Shown: positions 37,912-50,016 of the stretch, piece by piece | Numbering within the stretch: the stretch's first letter is position 1 | Layout: the number at the start of each line of letters is the position of its first letter | Source of the DNA: Mimachlamys varia | Lineage: Eukaryota > Mollusca > Bivalvia > Pectinida > Pectinidae | Length of the DNA: 64,000 nucleotides | Assembly (NCBI GenBank): GCA_947623455.1 | Contig: OX392536.1 | Span: 31,439,465 to 31,503,464, forward strand | Direction: 5' to 3' | Notes under the pieces: generated by a model | Told to the model about the DNA's origin: nothing | The model's database searches: none | Seen by the model: the letters and a program-made list of their open reading frames with translations, nothing else | Translations under genes and position numbers: made by a program

Positions 37912-38050
37912 ATGAAGACCAACAAAACCATAATCCGAACTCAAAATCGATTAAACTAGTGGCAAAATAGGAACAAGGGAAAGATTTACATGGAGACTCT
38001 CGTAAAAGCACAAGATAATAAGACCAGGTGTTCCGTAAGAGTAAGCGTCT
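37912..38050 (+). repeat. dispersed repeat family A, short copy
   Basis: AAAACCATAATCCGAACTCA, AGATTTACATGGAGACTCTC and AAGACCAGGTGTTCCG match the family closely. The match stops at AAGCGTCTT. Confidence 0.75.
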
Positions 38051-38479
38051 TAAAATATGAAGTATAAAAATATAAAAAATAAATTGATGAGCTCCATTGC
38101 AGGTTTTGTAATTTAACAGACTTCAGATCAAAGGTGTCGACGACATAGCTCCGATAAAAAAATGTATATTAACTACAGAACAGTTTCACTATGGTGAACT
38201 TTTTTTGTAAAGTAAAGAACAACAGAGTTCTAATTATTGCGTTTTATGGAGAACTATTGAAAAATAAACTACTAAAAGCTAGTGTGCGTAAACTGAAAAA
38301 TTGATAATATTATGTTCAATAAGCATTATAAAGATATCTCAAGTTAAACATGTACATTTCAATCATTGAAATGTGTCTCTCACCTCCTTACCCTTATTAC
38401 ATATTCAATCCTTTTTTTTGCAACAAGCGTCTCAATCAAAGAAAGATTGTTTCAAGACACTGACTGACTACGTGCTTAT
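38051..38479. other. no feature recognised
   Basis: AT-rich spacer before the local duplication. Confidence 0.5.
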
Positions 38480-38625
38480 GAAGTGACATTGTTTATAGTC
38501 TCGCAAAAACAAGAGACTGACATCATCGTATAATGCATGTATTACAGCTAAAAGTGATAATTAAGTCATTTCAGAGAGCTGACATAGTGAAAGTTTATTT
38601 CACTCTGCCTCTTCACTCTATCAAG
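38480..38625 (+). repeat. local duplicated segment, copy 1
   Basis: TATAGTCTCGCAAAAACAAG, TATAATGCATGTATTACAGC and AAGTCATTTC occur here and again, diverged, at 38917-39042. GTCTC...GAGAC can pair. Confidence 0.75.
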
Positions 38626-38900
38626 AACAACACCAATGTGAATTGCAAATGGCCACCCATAAAGGTGACAATAAAGTTTATTACAAGAAAAACCACCATA
38701 TGGCTTCAAACATTAAATTAAAGTATATTATGAAATGTAATTGCAACCATACAATATTGGCAACTACAATCGACATCAAATACAAATAGAACCCTCTAAA
38801 AGGTGTGCATAACCCTATATGTGTGCTAGCCTAAGTGGGATTGACCAAAACCGCCATAAAGACCTTCATGCTATAAAATATCATGAATGTCTTTTCCACT

Positions 38901-39042
38901 AGAGGACATCATATTATATAGTCTCGCAAAAAAAGGAGACATCACCATACAATGTATAATGCATGTATTACAGCGAAAAGTGACATTTTAGTCATTTCGG
39001 TGAGCTAACATTGTGATCGTTATTTTAAGTCGCTTCTTCAAA
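38901..39042 (+). repeat. local duplicated segment, copy 2
   Basis: Second copy of the segment at 38480-38625 in the same orientation, 424 bp away, with scattered substitutions and small indels. Confidence 0.75.
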
Positions 39043-39691
39043 AATAGAAACTATTTATTAACAGACTGAAAATCTATTAACAGGACATTTTAATGCTTTG
39101 ATTCAGCACATTGAGTCACGTACGTAGTAAAACGTATGTTGTTTTGACACGTGCAGATCTTAATGTTATTTTGTTCTAGTATAATTTGCTCCATTTGCGT
39201 GATAAACATTAATTTCTAATCACCGTATCGGGAAAAGATCATTTATTACCTTTAGATTGTTAACCAACATCAAACCTCATACACGTGTGTAATCACTATC
39301 ATAGTTTAATGCCGACCGCCTCCTCTGTGTTAGACTTGTTTGTGTAAGAGTCATCAATAAGAGATAATTGAAAATGTAAATTAGTTTTTTATTCAATGAA
39401 GCGTAAAATGTAAATATCAAACGTTGTCGCACAAAATCGACTTCAAAGATACATCGTGCTTATGTTTTAAACTTTATGCGTTTAATTACGAGCTAATTAG
39501 GTATTACGTTATGACGCGGTAACACTACGGATGACACGTATTATACCAGTTGAATAGTTAACAAATCTATTTTGTACTGCGGGAGATGTCTGTTGTGAAA
39601 TAACTGGGATGAAATATTTTGTTTATCGTTAGCACGTCATACTATCGTTAGATATATCAGGTAGAACGATTCAGGTTTATCAAATGACATA
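39043..39691. other. no feature recognised
   Basis: AT-rich spacer before the SINE. Confidence 0.5.
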
Positions 39692-39884
39692 GGGGGCCAC
39701 GGTGGGCGAGTGGTTAAGGTGTTCCGACATTCTGCAACTAGTATAGCCCTCCACCTCTGGGTTGCGAAGTACTGACGGTAGGTCGGTGGTTTTTCTCCGG
39801 AACACCTCAAAAACCTGGCACATCTTTAAATAACCATGGCTGATACATTGCATGTAATAGGACGTAAAATTAAATAAGCCAAAC
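39692..39884 (+). mobile_element. tRNA-derived SINE, mollusc type
   Basis: The head looks like a tRNA gene. It has an A-box-like TGGGCGAGTGG (39702-39712) followed by TTAAGG, and a B-box-like GGTTGCGAAGT (39760-39770). The body contains GGTGGTTTTTCTCCGGA and AAACCTGGCAC, and the 3' part contains TAATAGGACGTAAAA. This order matches SINEs I recall from bivalve and gastropod genomes. The B box runs straight into the body, so this copy appears to have lost a short piece after the tRNA part. Transcription by RNA polymerase III is unlikely now. It is not a functional tRNA gene. Confidence 0.75.
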
Positions 39885-40651
39885 TTTTGCCACAATTTCA
39901 GAAATACTAAACATATTTCATCCCAATGCTTTGTCAAAAGTTATGAAGGTACACGAACAGAAAACATAAGCCTCACAGCAGGAACAATCCCTATAACTAT
40001 ATCTAGTCTGACACCATGTTACAAACAATGTTCGCTGTTACCTGATACATAAACCAGAGCCTGTGTGTACACTAAGTATACCTGTTGCCCCCGTACCCTA
40101 CTCGCTGTTACATTGCTCTCCACTTGTCTTTACCTGTCTACCTTACTATTCCCCAGCTGTTAGCTACAGTGTACAATGTACGTACCTGCTGGTCCGTGTT
40201 CCTGATTCGCTCTCTGTCAGTTTTTAGACGGGTGCTCGACTACGAGTCCACCTTTCCTGTTTTTTTAAGTACAATGTAGTATTTCGATGTCGTTTTTAGC
40301 TATTTCCAGCTTACAGCTGAGTTTGTTTCCAATTCATTTAGCCGTTGTCTGTAGCAGCGCGAACGTTGAAGGAGACATAAAATTGGACTTTTTCCTGTTT
40401 ATTAGGAACGGGAATACCATAATATAGTGTCATCATCAAATTTAAATTAACCAAATAAAACAATGCCACGTCAATATAGGTTCGTTTTCCAACTACAATT
40501 TGTTTTTCTACCTACATGCTTACTTAGAAAACATTTGATACATACATGCAGCATATGGAAAGTAAACGCTGTTGATTTAGCAACGGACAGGAACATTTCC
40601 GCTTCTCTCTGTCCTGCCAAAGTGGCGGTACCAGTGTCTCCCTTTGTCGCT
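39885..40651. other. no gene recognised
   Basis: Unique sequence of somewhat higher GC leading into the 32-bp array. Frames at 40085-40279 and 40463-40666 show no domain. Confidence 0.5.
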
Positions 40652-43091
40652 CTGGTTTGGAAGTAACGTGGTCCGAGTACATTACCGGAATGATGTAACG
40701 TCGTCCTAGTACAATACCGGAAGGATGTAACGTCATCCTTGTACATTACCTCAGGATGTAACGTCGTCCTTGTACAATACCGGAAGGATGTAACGTCGTC
40801 CTTGTACAATACCGGAAGGATGTAACGTCGTCCTAGTACAATACAGGAAGGATGTAACGTCGTCCTTGTACATTACCGGAAGGATGTAACGTCGTCCTTG
40901 TACATTACCGGAAGGATGTAACGTCGTCCTAGTACAATACAGGAAGGATGTAACGTCGTCCTTGTACATTACCGGAAGGATGTAACGTCGTCCTTGTACA
41001 TTACCGGAAGGATGTAACGTCGTCCTAGTACAATACAGGAAGGATGTAACGTCGTCCTTGTACATTACCGGAAGGATGTAACGTCGTCCTTGTACATTAC
41101 CGGAAGGATGTAACGTCGTCCTAGTACAATACAGGAAGGATGTAACGTCATCCCTGTACATTACCGGAAGGGTGTAACGTCATCCCTGTACATTACCGGA
41201 AGGATGTAACGTCGTCCTAGTACAATACCGGAAGGATGTAACGTCGTCCTTGTACAATACCGGAAGGATGTAACGTCGTCCTTGTACAATACCGGAAGGA
41301 TGTAACGTCGTCCTTGTACAATACCGGAAGGATGTAACGTCATCCTTGTACAATACCGGAAGGATGTAACTTCGTCCTTGTACAATACCGGAAGGATGTA
41401 ACGTCATCCCTGTACATTACCGGAAGGATGTAACGTCGTCCTTGTACAATACCGGAATGATGTAACGTCATCCTTGTACATTACCGGAAGGATGTAACGT
41501 CGTCCAAGTACAATACCGGAAGGATGTAACGTCGTCCTAGTACATTACCGGAAGGATGTAACGTCTTCCTTGTACAATACCGGAAGGATGTAACGTCATC
41601 CTTGTACATTACCGGAAGGATGTAACGTCGTCCTTGTACATTACCGGAATGATGTAACGTCGTCTTAGTACATTACCGGGATAATGTAACGTCGTCCTTG
41701 TACATTACCGGAAGGATGTAACGTCATCCTTGTACATTACCGGGATAATGTAACGTCGTCCTAGTACATTACCGGAAGGATGTAACGTCATCCTTGTACA
41801 TTACCGGGATAATGTAACGTCGTCCTAGTACATTACCGGAAGGATGTAACGTCATCCTTGTACATTACCGGGATAATGTAACGTCGTCCTAGTACATTAC
41901 CGGAAGGATGTAACGTCGTCCTTGTACATTACCGGAAGGATGTAACGTCATCCTTGTAAATTACCGGAAGGATGTAACGTCATCCTTGTACATTACCGGA
42001 AGGATGTAACGTCATCCTTGTACATTACCGGGATAATGTAACGTCGTCCTTGTACATTACCGGAAGGATGTAACGTCGTCCTAGTACATTACCGGAAGGA
42101 TGTAACGTCATCCTTGTACATTACCGGGATAATGTAACGTCGTCCTTGTACATAACCGGAATGATGTAACGTCGTCTTAGTACATTACCGGGATAATGTA
42201 ACGTCGTCCTAGTACATTACCGGAAGGATGTAACGTCGTCCTTGTACAATACAGGAAGGATGTAACGTTGTCCTTGTACAATACCGGAAGGATGTAACGT
42301 CGTCCTTGTACATTACCGGAAGGATGTAACGTCGTCCTAGTACATTACCGGGATAATGTAACGTCGTCCTAGTACATTACCGGAAGGATGTAACTTCGTC
42401 CTTGTACATTACCGGGATAATGTAACGTCGTCCTAGTACATTACCGGAAGGATGTAACGTCGTCCTTGTACAATACCGGAAGGATGTAACGTCGTCCTTG
42501 TACATTACCGGAAGGATGTAACGTCGTCCTTGTACATTACCGGAAGGATGTAACGTCATCCTTGTACATTACCGGGATAATGTAACGTCGTCCTTGTACA
42601 TTACCGGAATGATGTAACGTCGTCTTAGTACATTACCGGGATAATGTAACGTCGTCCTTGTACATTACCGGAAGGATGTAACGTCGTCCTTGTACATTAC
42701 CGGAAAGATTTAACGTCGTCCTTGTACAATACCGGAAGGATGTAACGTTGTCCTTGTACATTACTGGAAGGATGTAACGTCACCCTTGTACATTACAGGA
42801 AGGATGTAACGTCGTCCTTGTACATTACCGGAAGGATGTAACGTCGTCCTAGTACATTACCGGAAAGATTTAACGTCGTCCTTGTACAATACCGGAAGGA
42901 TGTAACGTTGTCCTTGTACATTACTGGAAGGATGTAACGTCATCCTTGTACATTACAGGAAGGATGTATCGTCGTCCTTGTACATTACTGGAAGGATGTA
43001 ACGTCGTCCTTGTACATTACCGGAAGGATGTAACGTCGTCCTTGTACATTACCGGAAGGATGTAACGTCCTCCTTGTACATTACTGGAAGG
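40652..43091. repeat. 32-bp satellite array, about 76 units, several higher-order periods
   Basis: The unit is ACCGGAAGGATG + TAACGTCGTCC + TTGTACATT with small variants (CGTCATCC, CTAGTACA, ACCGGGATAATG). A 96-bp trimer occurs with AGTACAATACAGG at 40835, 40931, 41027 and 41123. A 64-bp dimer occurs with ACCGGGATAATG at 41675, 41739, 41803 and 41867. A 160-bp spacing separates two GGAAAGATTTAACG blocks at 42701 and 42861. The unit has three CpGs, far above the surroundings. Minus-strand frames (for example 40751-41161 and 41161-41385) arise because the unit lacks stops on that strand. The first unit at the left edge is degenerate. Confidence 0.97.
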
Positions 43092-43418
43092 GGTTCCATG
43101 GTGATGTATTCAGAGTTTGACATTTAAATCAGCAGTCTTATAAAGTGTTCACAAGCTGGTCATATTACGTAACGGACATTGTCGCCATAAAACGTTAGCT
43201 TACCAATGCATTTTACTGGTATCATTGGTGCGATCATGGTTATACTAAATTATTGTTTTAATCTAATACACTATAGAATAAGTGCAGTTGTTTTCGCATT
43301 ATATGAAACAAGTCATGTATACAATGCCAAATTATCTCTTCAATTTGGTTTCTGTTAACAGCTAAAGCTACGGTCATTTAAGAACGATCTCGAGGTGTGT
43401 TCTGCGCGAGCGTATGTG

Positions 43419-43539
43419 CACGGGCGCTCGAATCTGGACCCGCCCCTTTACTCGCCAACTACCTCTATAAAATCACCTGTTGATATTATAGGAGTATTTG
43501 GCGAGTAAAGGGGGCGGGTTCCAGATTCGAGCGCCCGTG
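43419..43539. mobile_element. 121-bp near-perfect inverted repeat with 7-bp direct-repeat flanks (MITE candidate)
   Basis: Left arm 43419-43457 begins CACGGGCGCTCGAATC. Right arm 43499-43539 is its reverse complement except for two single-base insertions. The pairing continues weakly inward (CCTCTATAA with TTATAGGAG), leaving a small loop. GTATGTG lies immediately before (43412-43418) and immediately after (43540-43546) the inverted repeat, as a target-site duplication would. The arms are GC-rich in AT-rich surroundings. The superfamily is not assignable from these termini. Confidence 0.75.
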
Positions 43540-43824
43540 GTATGTGTCATGTGCGTGTGTGTTTGGGAGGCCGGAGTATGTTCGTAAAAATCAAAATAAA
43601 CATGTCAAAGTTAGGTACACATGGACATCAACGGGGAACTGTTGCTAACTCCAAAACCCTCAAAATGTATATATTGAATTCAAAACTGCTATCTGCTGTA
43701 TTATGTACTGACATATGATATATGTTATTAGAAACCATATAGCTAGCCGAGGTACTGGATCAGACAAGTCTGCTTACACAGACAAAATTTCCTTATATGT
43801 AAATTAAATAAACCTTCTATATAT

Positions 43825-43841
43825 ACACACACACACACAAT
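43825..43841. repeat. short (CA)n microsatellite
   Basis: An ACACACACACAC run within AT-rich sequence. Confidence 0.8.
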
Positions 43842-43995
43842 TCATGATATCCTTACATTATTAATACCTTTACGATGATATTTCTTGGATCATACATATG
43901 TCTATGCACGTCATAGGGATCAAAATAATACCACTAATTGGAGTAACAGCGAATAGTATCACTGTTGTGTGTGGTACACCAGCGATACCAACGTT

Positions 43996-44230
43996 ACCGT
44001 AATACCTATTATCATTAGACTGACACCGAAATACCTATTGTCATTAGACTGACACCGAAATACCTATTGTCATTAGACTGACACCGAAATACCTATTGTC
44101 ATTAGACTGACACCGAAATACCTATTGTCATTAGACTGACACCGAAATACCTATTGTCATTAGACTGACACCGAAATACCTATTGTCATTAGACTGACAC
44201 CGAAATACCTATTATCATTAATTAGACGGA
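43996..44230. repeat. 29-bp tandem array, 8 units
   Basis: CATTAGACTGACACCGAAAT recurs at 44013, 44042, 44071 and so on to 44187, with a last variant at 44216. Inner units look identical. The edge units carry TTATCATTA instead of TTGTCATTA. Confidence 0.93.
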
Positions 44231-46781
44231 CAGCTGCATTGTATCTAAGGAGATTGTCACCTATGTCATTAGTAATATCAATCAATACTTTTAATAATGG
44301 TATATTGATATGTAAAAATATTCTAATTAATACATGTATCATTATCTTGTTTTCCACATCATTTTTCAAGTATTTCTTTTTCTTTTCTTTTTCATGTATC
44401 GCCTTTGGATAAAAAAGGTAAGACGGTTTCTCTCGTATATACTGCATGCCATATCAGTGTGGATAAGATTATTATTATACTATTTTTATATTCATTTAAA
44501 ACATATTATATGTCTATATATTAAACATGTCTCTTTATTTCAGATTTTACATCTGAATGCAACAAACTTAGACTATCAACAGTCATTAAGATAGTTAGTA
44601 GTTTAGTCATTAAAATAAAAGAAATAAAAAAAACAATATGACATCAACGTTGAAAAAAAATACATTTTTCGTGCTAAAGAACTTAAACATTGTCTCTATA
44701 TTGAACAAACAAAATGTTAATCCTATTCTTATTAGAAACAAAGGAAAATAAATCCTTAATGATGTTAGCCCCTGTCATTCAAAACAGACAAAATCAAAAT
44801 AAAGTGGCGAGGAAGAAGATTTCACGTGAAACTCACGTGCATGTCAAATTAACATGCATGCCTTGTGTTTAATTAAGAAGCTTTCCAATTTCTGCCCAAT
44901 TCGTGTGTCACAGCTGTTTTAATTTTCAGCCAGCCTGACTCAGCTTGTATCAAACTTCGTCAAGTTAAAGCCTGTTGATTACAGTTCTCAGATGGTTAAA
45001 ATGTCTGTTATAATACATTAAAGCATTTTGTGTGAAATTATACATATAGGTGATTGCTTTTCGCCCAAGAAAGTTACTTATTTTCAATTTTAGTTAATCT
45101 TGCTATTTAAAACAAAAACGTACTATTAATGAATGATTTATAAAGAAAATTTAAAGCATACCTGAGTATTGCACTCAACGGGTGCAGTTTGATACAAGCG
45201 AGTCCTTGACTCGAGTGATCAAAGCTCCGATGGCTTAGCGAGTCGTAAACTCCACATTAATATCGGAGTCAGTTCAACTTTCAACTTGTATTCATTCTTT
45301 CTCTTTACATAAATACAATGTTTAGAGAGAACATCAAAACTTCCCATATCGTTGTTTTGCAATCTTGCATTCGGAATTTATCAAGCGGAGAATCAAAATA
45401 TTGACATTCAGAGTCGGTGTGGGTGTATTAACAGATCCGCCTCGCTTCGTTAATACAGCTTTGATCAACGTGGCATTGAATGCACGCGCATCGTGGGTAG
45501 ACGGAATGCAGAGTCCACAGCAGAAAGTTTCTCTCTTTATTTCAGATTTCACCATGCATGACCAATCACGGCTGGATTGTTCTAATAATATGATATATTT
45601 ATATGTATGTATTTCAAAATGTTACCTTCGTACAAATAGGCAACACACCAGTAACATGTATACCATACATTTTTACCATATTAAAATACTTTAAAAATAT
45701 ATATTCATTACGTGTCGGAACATAAACGTCACAGAAGATACTTTATGATCTTTATAATACTTGGTGATTCTTTCATTTTAACATGAATGAGGATCCGGAA
45801 GTTGCCCGACTAATCAAATGCACAGTTCGGAAGTCAATGAATACGTACATGCTTTATGCAGAGCATTTCGTCAGAACCACAGGAGTTATCCCCCTTGTGC
45901 TCCTATGACAAAGACATCTCTTTGTAAATATATTCTTATAGAATTCAAGATTTTGATACAGTGATAGTATATTTACAAAATACATAATCGAACTATGGAT
46001 AACATCAAACATATTTACATTTAAAGTGTTAATAATGTAGATCTGTGTTTAACAGAATTAGTTATGTACTATACGATAGTGTTAGACCGAGTTATTAAGT
46101 CCTTATCTAAATAAACCGCCGTATTTTACCGGAGGGGTTACCGATTGCATCACTTAATATTGATTATGAAATAATCGCCACACATATGAAACTAAATCAA
46201 TATCTGTATTGAAGTAAGATTAATTACTTCTCCATAAGACCAGAGCAATAATGATGCACATGTAGATTTAGAAATTATTCGTTGGTTAATTGTGGCAAAT
46301 GGTTTGTTGATATGTATCTTATCACCACTTATCAGCTACGTCTGCACGACGACGTTTTAAAGATTTGTATTCAAGAATGGCAGCCACACATAACGGACTA
46401 GTAAATCTCTATCAACGACATTTCATGAGATAACACATTGTCGCGTACGTATGACATTGCTGTAGATATCACTTTAAAAATGATTAATATGAAAAGTCAA
46501 AGACTCACGCGATGCTGTCATTTTTGGAATGGCGGCGACAGTTTAGTTTTAGGATGATCCATTTGATGTGCTTGGAAAAAAAGTTTCTAGCATGCGAATA
46601 ATACAAATACAGTAGGTTTCTATATAATATATCGTAATGATGCTTGGCGTTATGATCGATGAGTCTGAGCATGAACATGTGTCAAAATACTACTCGATTT
46701 ATTAGTTCAATTAATTAATTTCCTTGACTGTTTAAGTGGTTAATATATAGTCTAGTGACCAGAGGGTTACAAAGAGTCAGG
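44231..46781. other. no gene recognised; one CpG-richer patch
   Basis: Mostly AT-rich. A patch at about 45400-45530 is richer in CpG, is open on both strands (45365-45694 plus, 45334-45555 minus) and has GTATTAAC/GTTAATAC arms (45425 and 45449). It could be a short exon, but no domain is recognised. Confidence 0.4.
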
Positions 46782-46887
46782 GCGAAATGATAGTCTAAAA
46801 TAAATACAAAAAATGATAGTCCAAAATAGATTCAAAAAATGATAGTCCAAAATAGATACAAAAAATGATAGTCCAAAAAAAAAAAAG
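46782..46887. repeat. 26-bp tandem array, 4 units plus poly-A
   Basis: ATGATAGTCCAAAATAGA recurs at 46787, 46813, 46839 and 46865 and ends in an A-run. Confidence 0.88.
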
Positions 46888-48744
46888 TACACCGTTGGAT
46901 GGCCACGGTTGATCTCGCTTAGCTCTACTCCAAATGAGTAAGCGAAGCGAGACGAACTTTGGATTTAAAAGTTACTGACAAGTTCAAAAGCAATGAAACA
47001 TTGATGAGTTATTGATAAATACTAAGTCGCCATACAGTACTTTTACTCTGTTGAACGACAATGGAATTTTTTCTGGTAAAAGTATAGTATAAATGTGATC
47101 GTTAAGATGAGATCAAATTTGTAGTGTACGGTTAGACAGATAGATACATTTCTCCGAGAGGGTACTTCAGTAAACTGGGGTAAGTCTGGGGACGAGTTTA
47201 CGTCTCTGTCCACATACGAAATGATCTAATAACCCATGTCGTAATGATACTTAGGCAGGCTCTCGTGTATGAAAATAAAACTTGACATTTTAGTATACGA
47301 ATTTTGACAATAAATATTTGAAATATACGTGCTATTAATGACAGACGTGGGACCCGAGTAGTACATTTGCTTAGCTAGATAGGGGAATTATGTTTACATG
47401 TACGTGTTGGATTACTAGGGCGGGGCAAGTAGATATATACTTTACATATACTGTGTGTGCAACGCGGTAATTTTGAAGTTAAATTATACAGTCAGAGCGA
47501 TACATTTGACAGTAAACTAATATTTGTTTTCTTATTCCTCAAAAAACTGCCTCATAACCTTCGACACAACCTGTTTTTATGGTGTGATCTATTGACCTTT
47601 AAGTATCGAGACGGTCAGAGAATTTCAAGGAATGGTCAGCTTTTAATGTCTGACATCTTGATGACGTGTGTCAATAATAGTCTAAGTAAGCGTCTATACT
47701 ACAATCCCCCCTTGCGCCATAAACTATTTTTAGCCACACGTGAACAAGTGCCCGTGTAATCAGATACAAACAGGGAGTCAGATTGGTATGTTGATGAAGT
47801 TAGACGCCAGATGAAGACTGGCCGAGGCGAACTTTACCATAATAGCCGACAAATTGGATCAATATGTATAGACGAAAGGCCCTAGCCTTGCCTCACTAAA
47901 TACCCCGATATGTCAGCATTTGTCTCGACAGGCGAGAAAAGGTATTCATAGCTGTTAAAAAGCTATAGGACACTGTCATGAAATGGTGATTATACGACAT
48001 TTCATCTCTAGTTATATCGGTAAAATAGGATATATTTCAATATACATATCGCTGTTCATTAGGTATAATCATTAAAACAGTATGATATATCATATCTATT
48101 AGCTAATAATTTTTATTTGCTTAAGTTTTTATGAAATATGTCATATATGCAGCTGATGCTAATCATCATTAATTTCATAAAGTTTAGTTGAATAACTTTG
48201 AACGTGAAATAAAGCATCCATTGTGAAGAAAGATGCAAAAAAGATATGTTACTTTCTTTTTCTTTATTTGAAATAAAATGTACGTGTCGAATTGACGTCA
48301 TCATGGGTTAATTATTTCATTCAAAATGGATGGCAAGATTAAAGCTATTTGCATCGAGATACATTAAATGAGTTTTTTTTTTTTTACATTTTCAAGATAA
48401 CAATAATGTTACATGACTAGCATGTTTGACTTGATAGTGTGTTAGAAGACATTTTATGACCTTTTGGATTTTGAAATATAAATCAATGCGAACAGTGAAA
48501 ATAACATAACATTCACATTTCGTTCAGAACGGGGCCACTCTCACGAGAAGGGCATTACGTTTGTCTGTTCGAAAATGTTATAAGAGTTACTTCCCTTACT
48601 ATGTAGAATTTTACATTTTAGCCGTGACAAACATATTCATCAGTAATCACTAATTATATGTAATTAGCTCGCCTGTTCGTAGAACAAAGGAGCTCTTGCA
48701 GTCACTGTTTCGACACCGGTGTCATTCTTTTACGTGTTACAGTG
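46888..48744. other. no gene recognised
   Basis: Unique AT-rich DNA. The 100-codon frame at 47457-47759 shows no domain and does not start at ATG. Confidence 0.5.
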
Positions 48745-49130
48745 TTTTTATTTCAGTTCATCGTGAACAAGCTACAGCACTAAGGGCCATGACGTGGCAT
48801 GTACATGTGTAGGTTTATCAGAATCAGGACTCAACTATGTAGGATATAGGTCACTGTGACGGTTTTTTACCATAACTGTCCAGCCTATTAGACTTTGTTA
48901 TTTTCTGCATTGATAATCCTGCGTTAATTTTGTTTTAGTCAATTTTGAACAAACTACTGCAACGTGGGTCATGAAACCACAGATGTAGTTAATCAGGGCT
49001 AGGAATCAACACTGCAGGAGATACTCTGACTGTTTTTTTTTTTCAATAAATCTCCAGCTTATTGTAAAATTCTCTGCATTTGTAGGCCTGCTTTAAAATT
49101 TTTTCCCAGTTAATTGTTACCATGTAGATT
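48745..49130. repeat. degenerate ~190-bp tandem duplication
   Basis: TTCATCGTGAACAAGCTACA...CCATGACG...GTCCAGCCTATT...TTCTGCATTG in the first copy correspond to TTTTGAACAAACTACTGCAA...TCATGAAA...CTCCAGCTTATT...CTCTGCATTT in the second. A third start (CAGTTAATTGTTACC) may follow. Confidence 0.65.
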
Positions 49131-50016
49131 CACCTAGGTCACAACGCAATTAATGCATGGGGAAACAAATTTAAAGGTCACTGTTCAAACTAACATTGTT
49201 TTACATAAAGTTTCCACTAACTGCACTGCTACTTTGTATGCATGTCAACCTCTTTTGCTAAGGTATTGTCGCAAGTGCTGAAAGGCATCAATATCAGCGT
49301 TGTATTAAACCTTAACCAAGCGACCTTGACAAAGCCATACTTTGAAGGTAACGTGGTACTTGACAAATGTAAACTTAATAACCTAAACTCATTTACCCTT
49401 GCAATTTCATAACAAGGCAAAAACAACCTGTGTGTGCGTGTGCAATTATTACATGAGAAGGACGTTCAAGGAGTTATTTTACATTATAAATTAATAAATA
49501 ATCAATAAATAACAAATATTCCATTATTAATTCTAAATAAATGAACAATTTAGCATGTAATCAGTATCTTGGACATAGTCTGGGACAGACTAGCTAAATT
49601 GTCTGCATTAGTTTCCACCTTTTATTATTATTTTTATTATTCGCATTACCCTGTACTACCAATGGCAAAATAACATTTTTGAAGAAAAAAAAAAAAAACT
49701 AAATATGCACAAAACTCTTCCCGTAATCCCATTGAAATAAACAGCATTTTTTCATGAAACGAAGAAACGAAATCATTTTGTCATTAAAGAAATACTTTAT
49801 GGAATCTGTTTGCGAATCAAATCGAAAAATGCTTTCAAATGGAAAACTGAAGAAACGTTCCAGAATATGAGGTAATTAAAGTAGATCGAAACCTAAAGTG
49901 ATAGTTATTTGACAAAAAAGCCCTAATGTTGGTATGTAATTATATAACTAATAGGTAATTTACAAGGTAGCTTATCCTGTGGTAGAAACTGTTGTGCTTA
50001 TTTTCATATTTATGTA
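49131..50016. other. no feature recognised
   Basis: AT-rich spacer before the 44-bp array. Confidence 0.5.

Noticed and set aside
39702..39770. Possible functional tRNA gene
   Set aside because: A- and B-box-like words are present, but the cloverleaf cannot be completed and the sequence continues into a SINE body.
40471..42559. Long minus-strand frames in the 32-bp array (repeat peptide with YKDDVTSF... units)
   Set aside because: The unit simply lacks stops on that strand. All three frames cycle through the same peptide, and frames end wherever CTAG or other variants occur. No start context, signal or domain.
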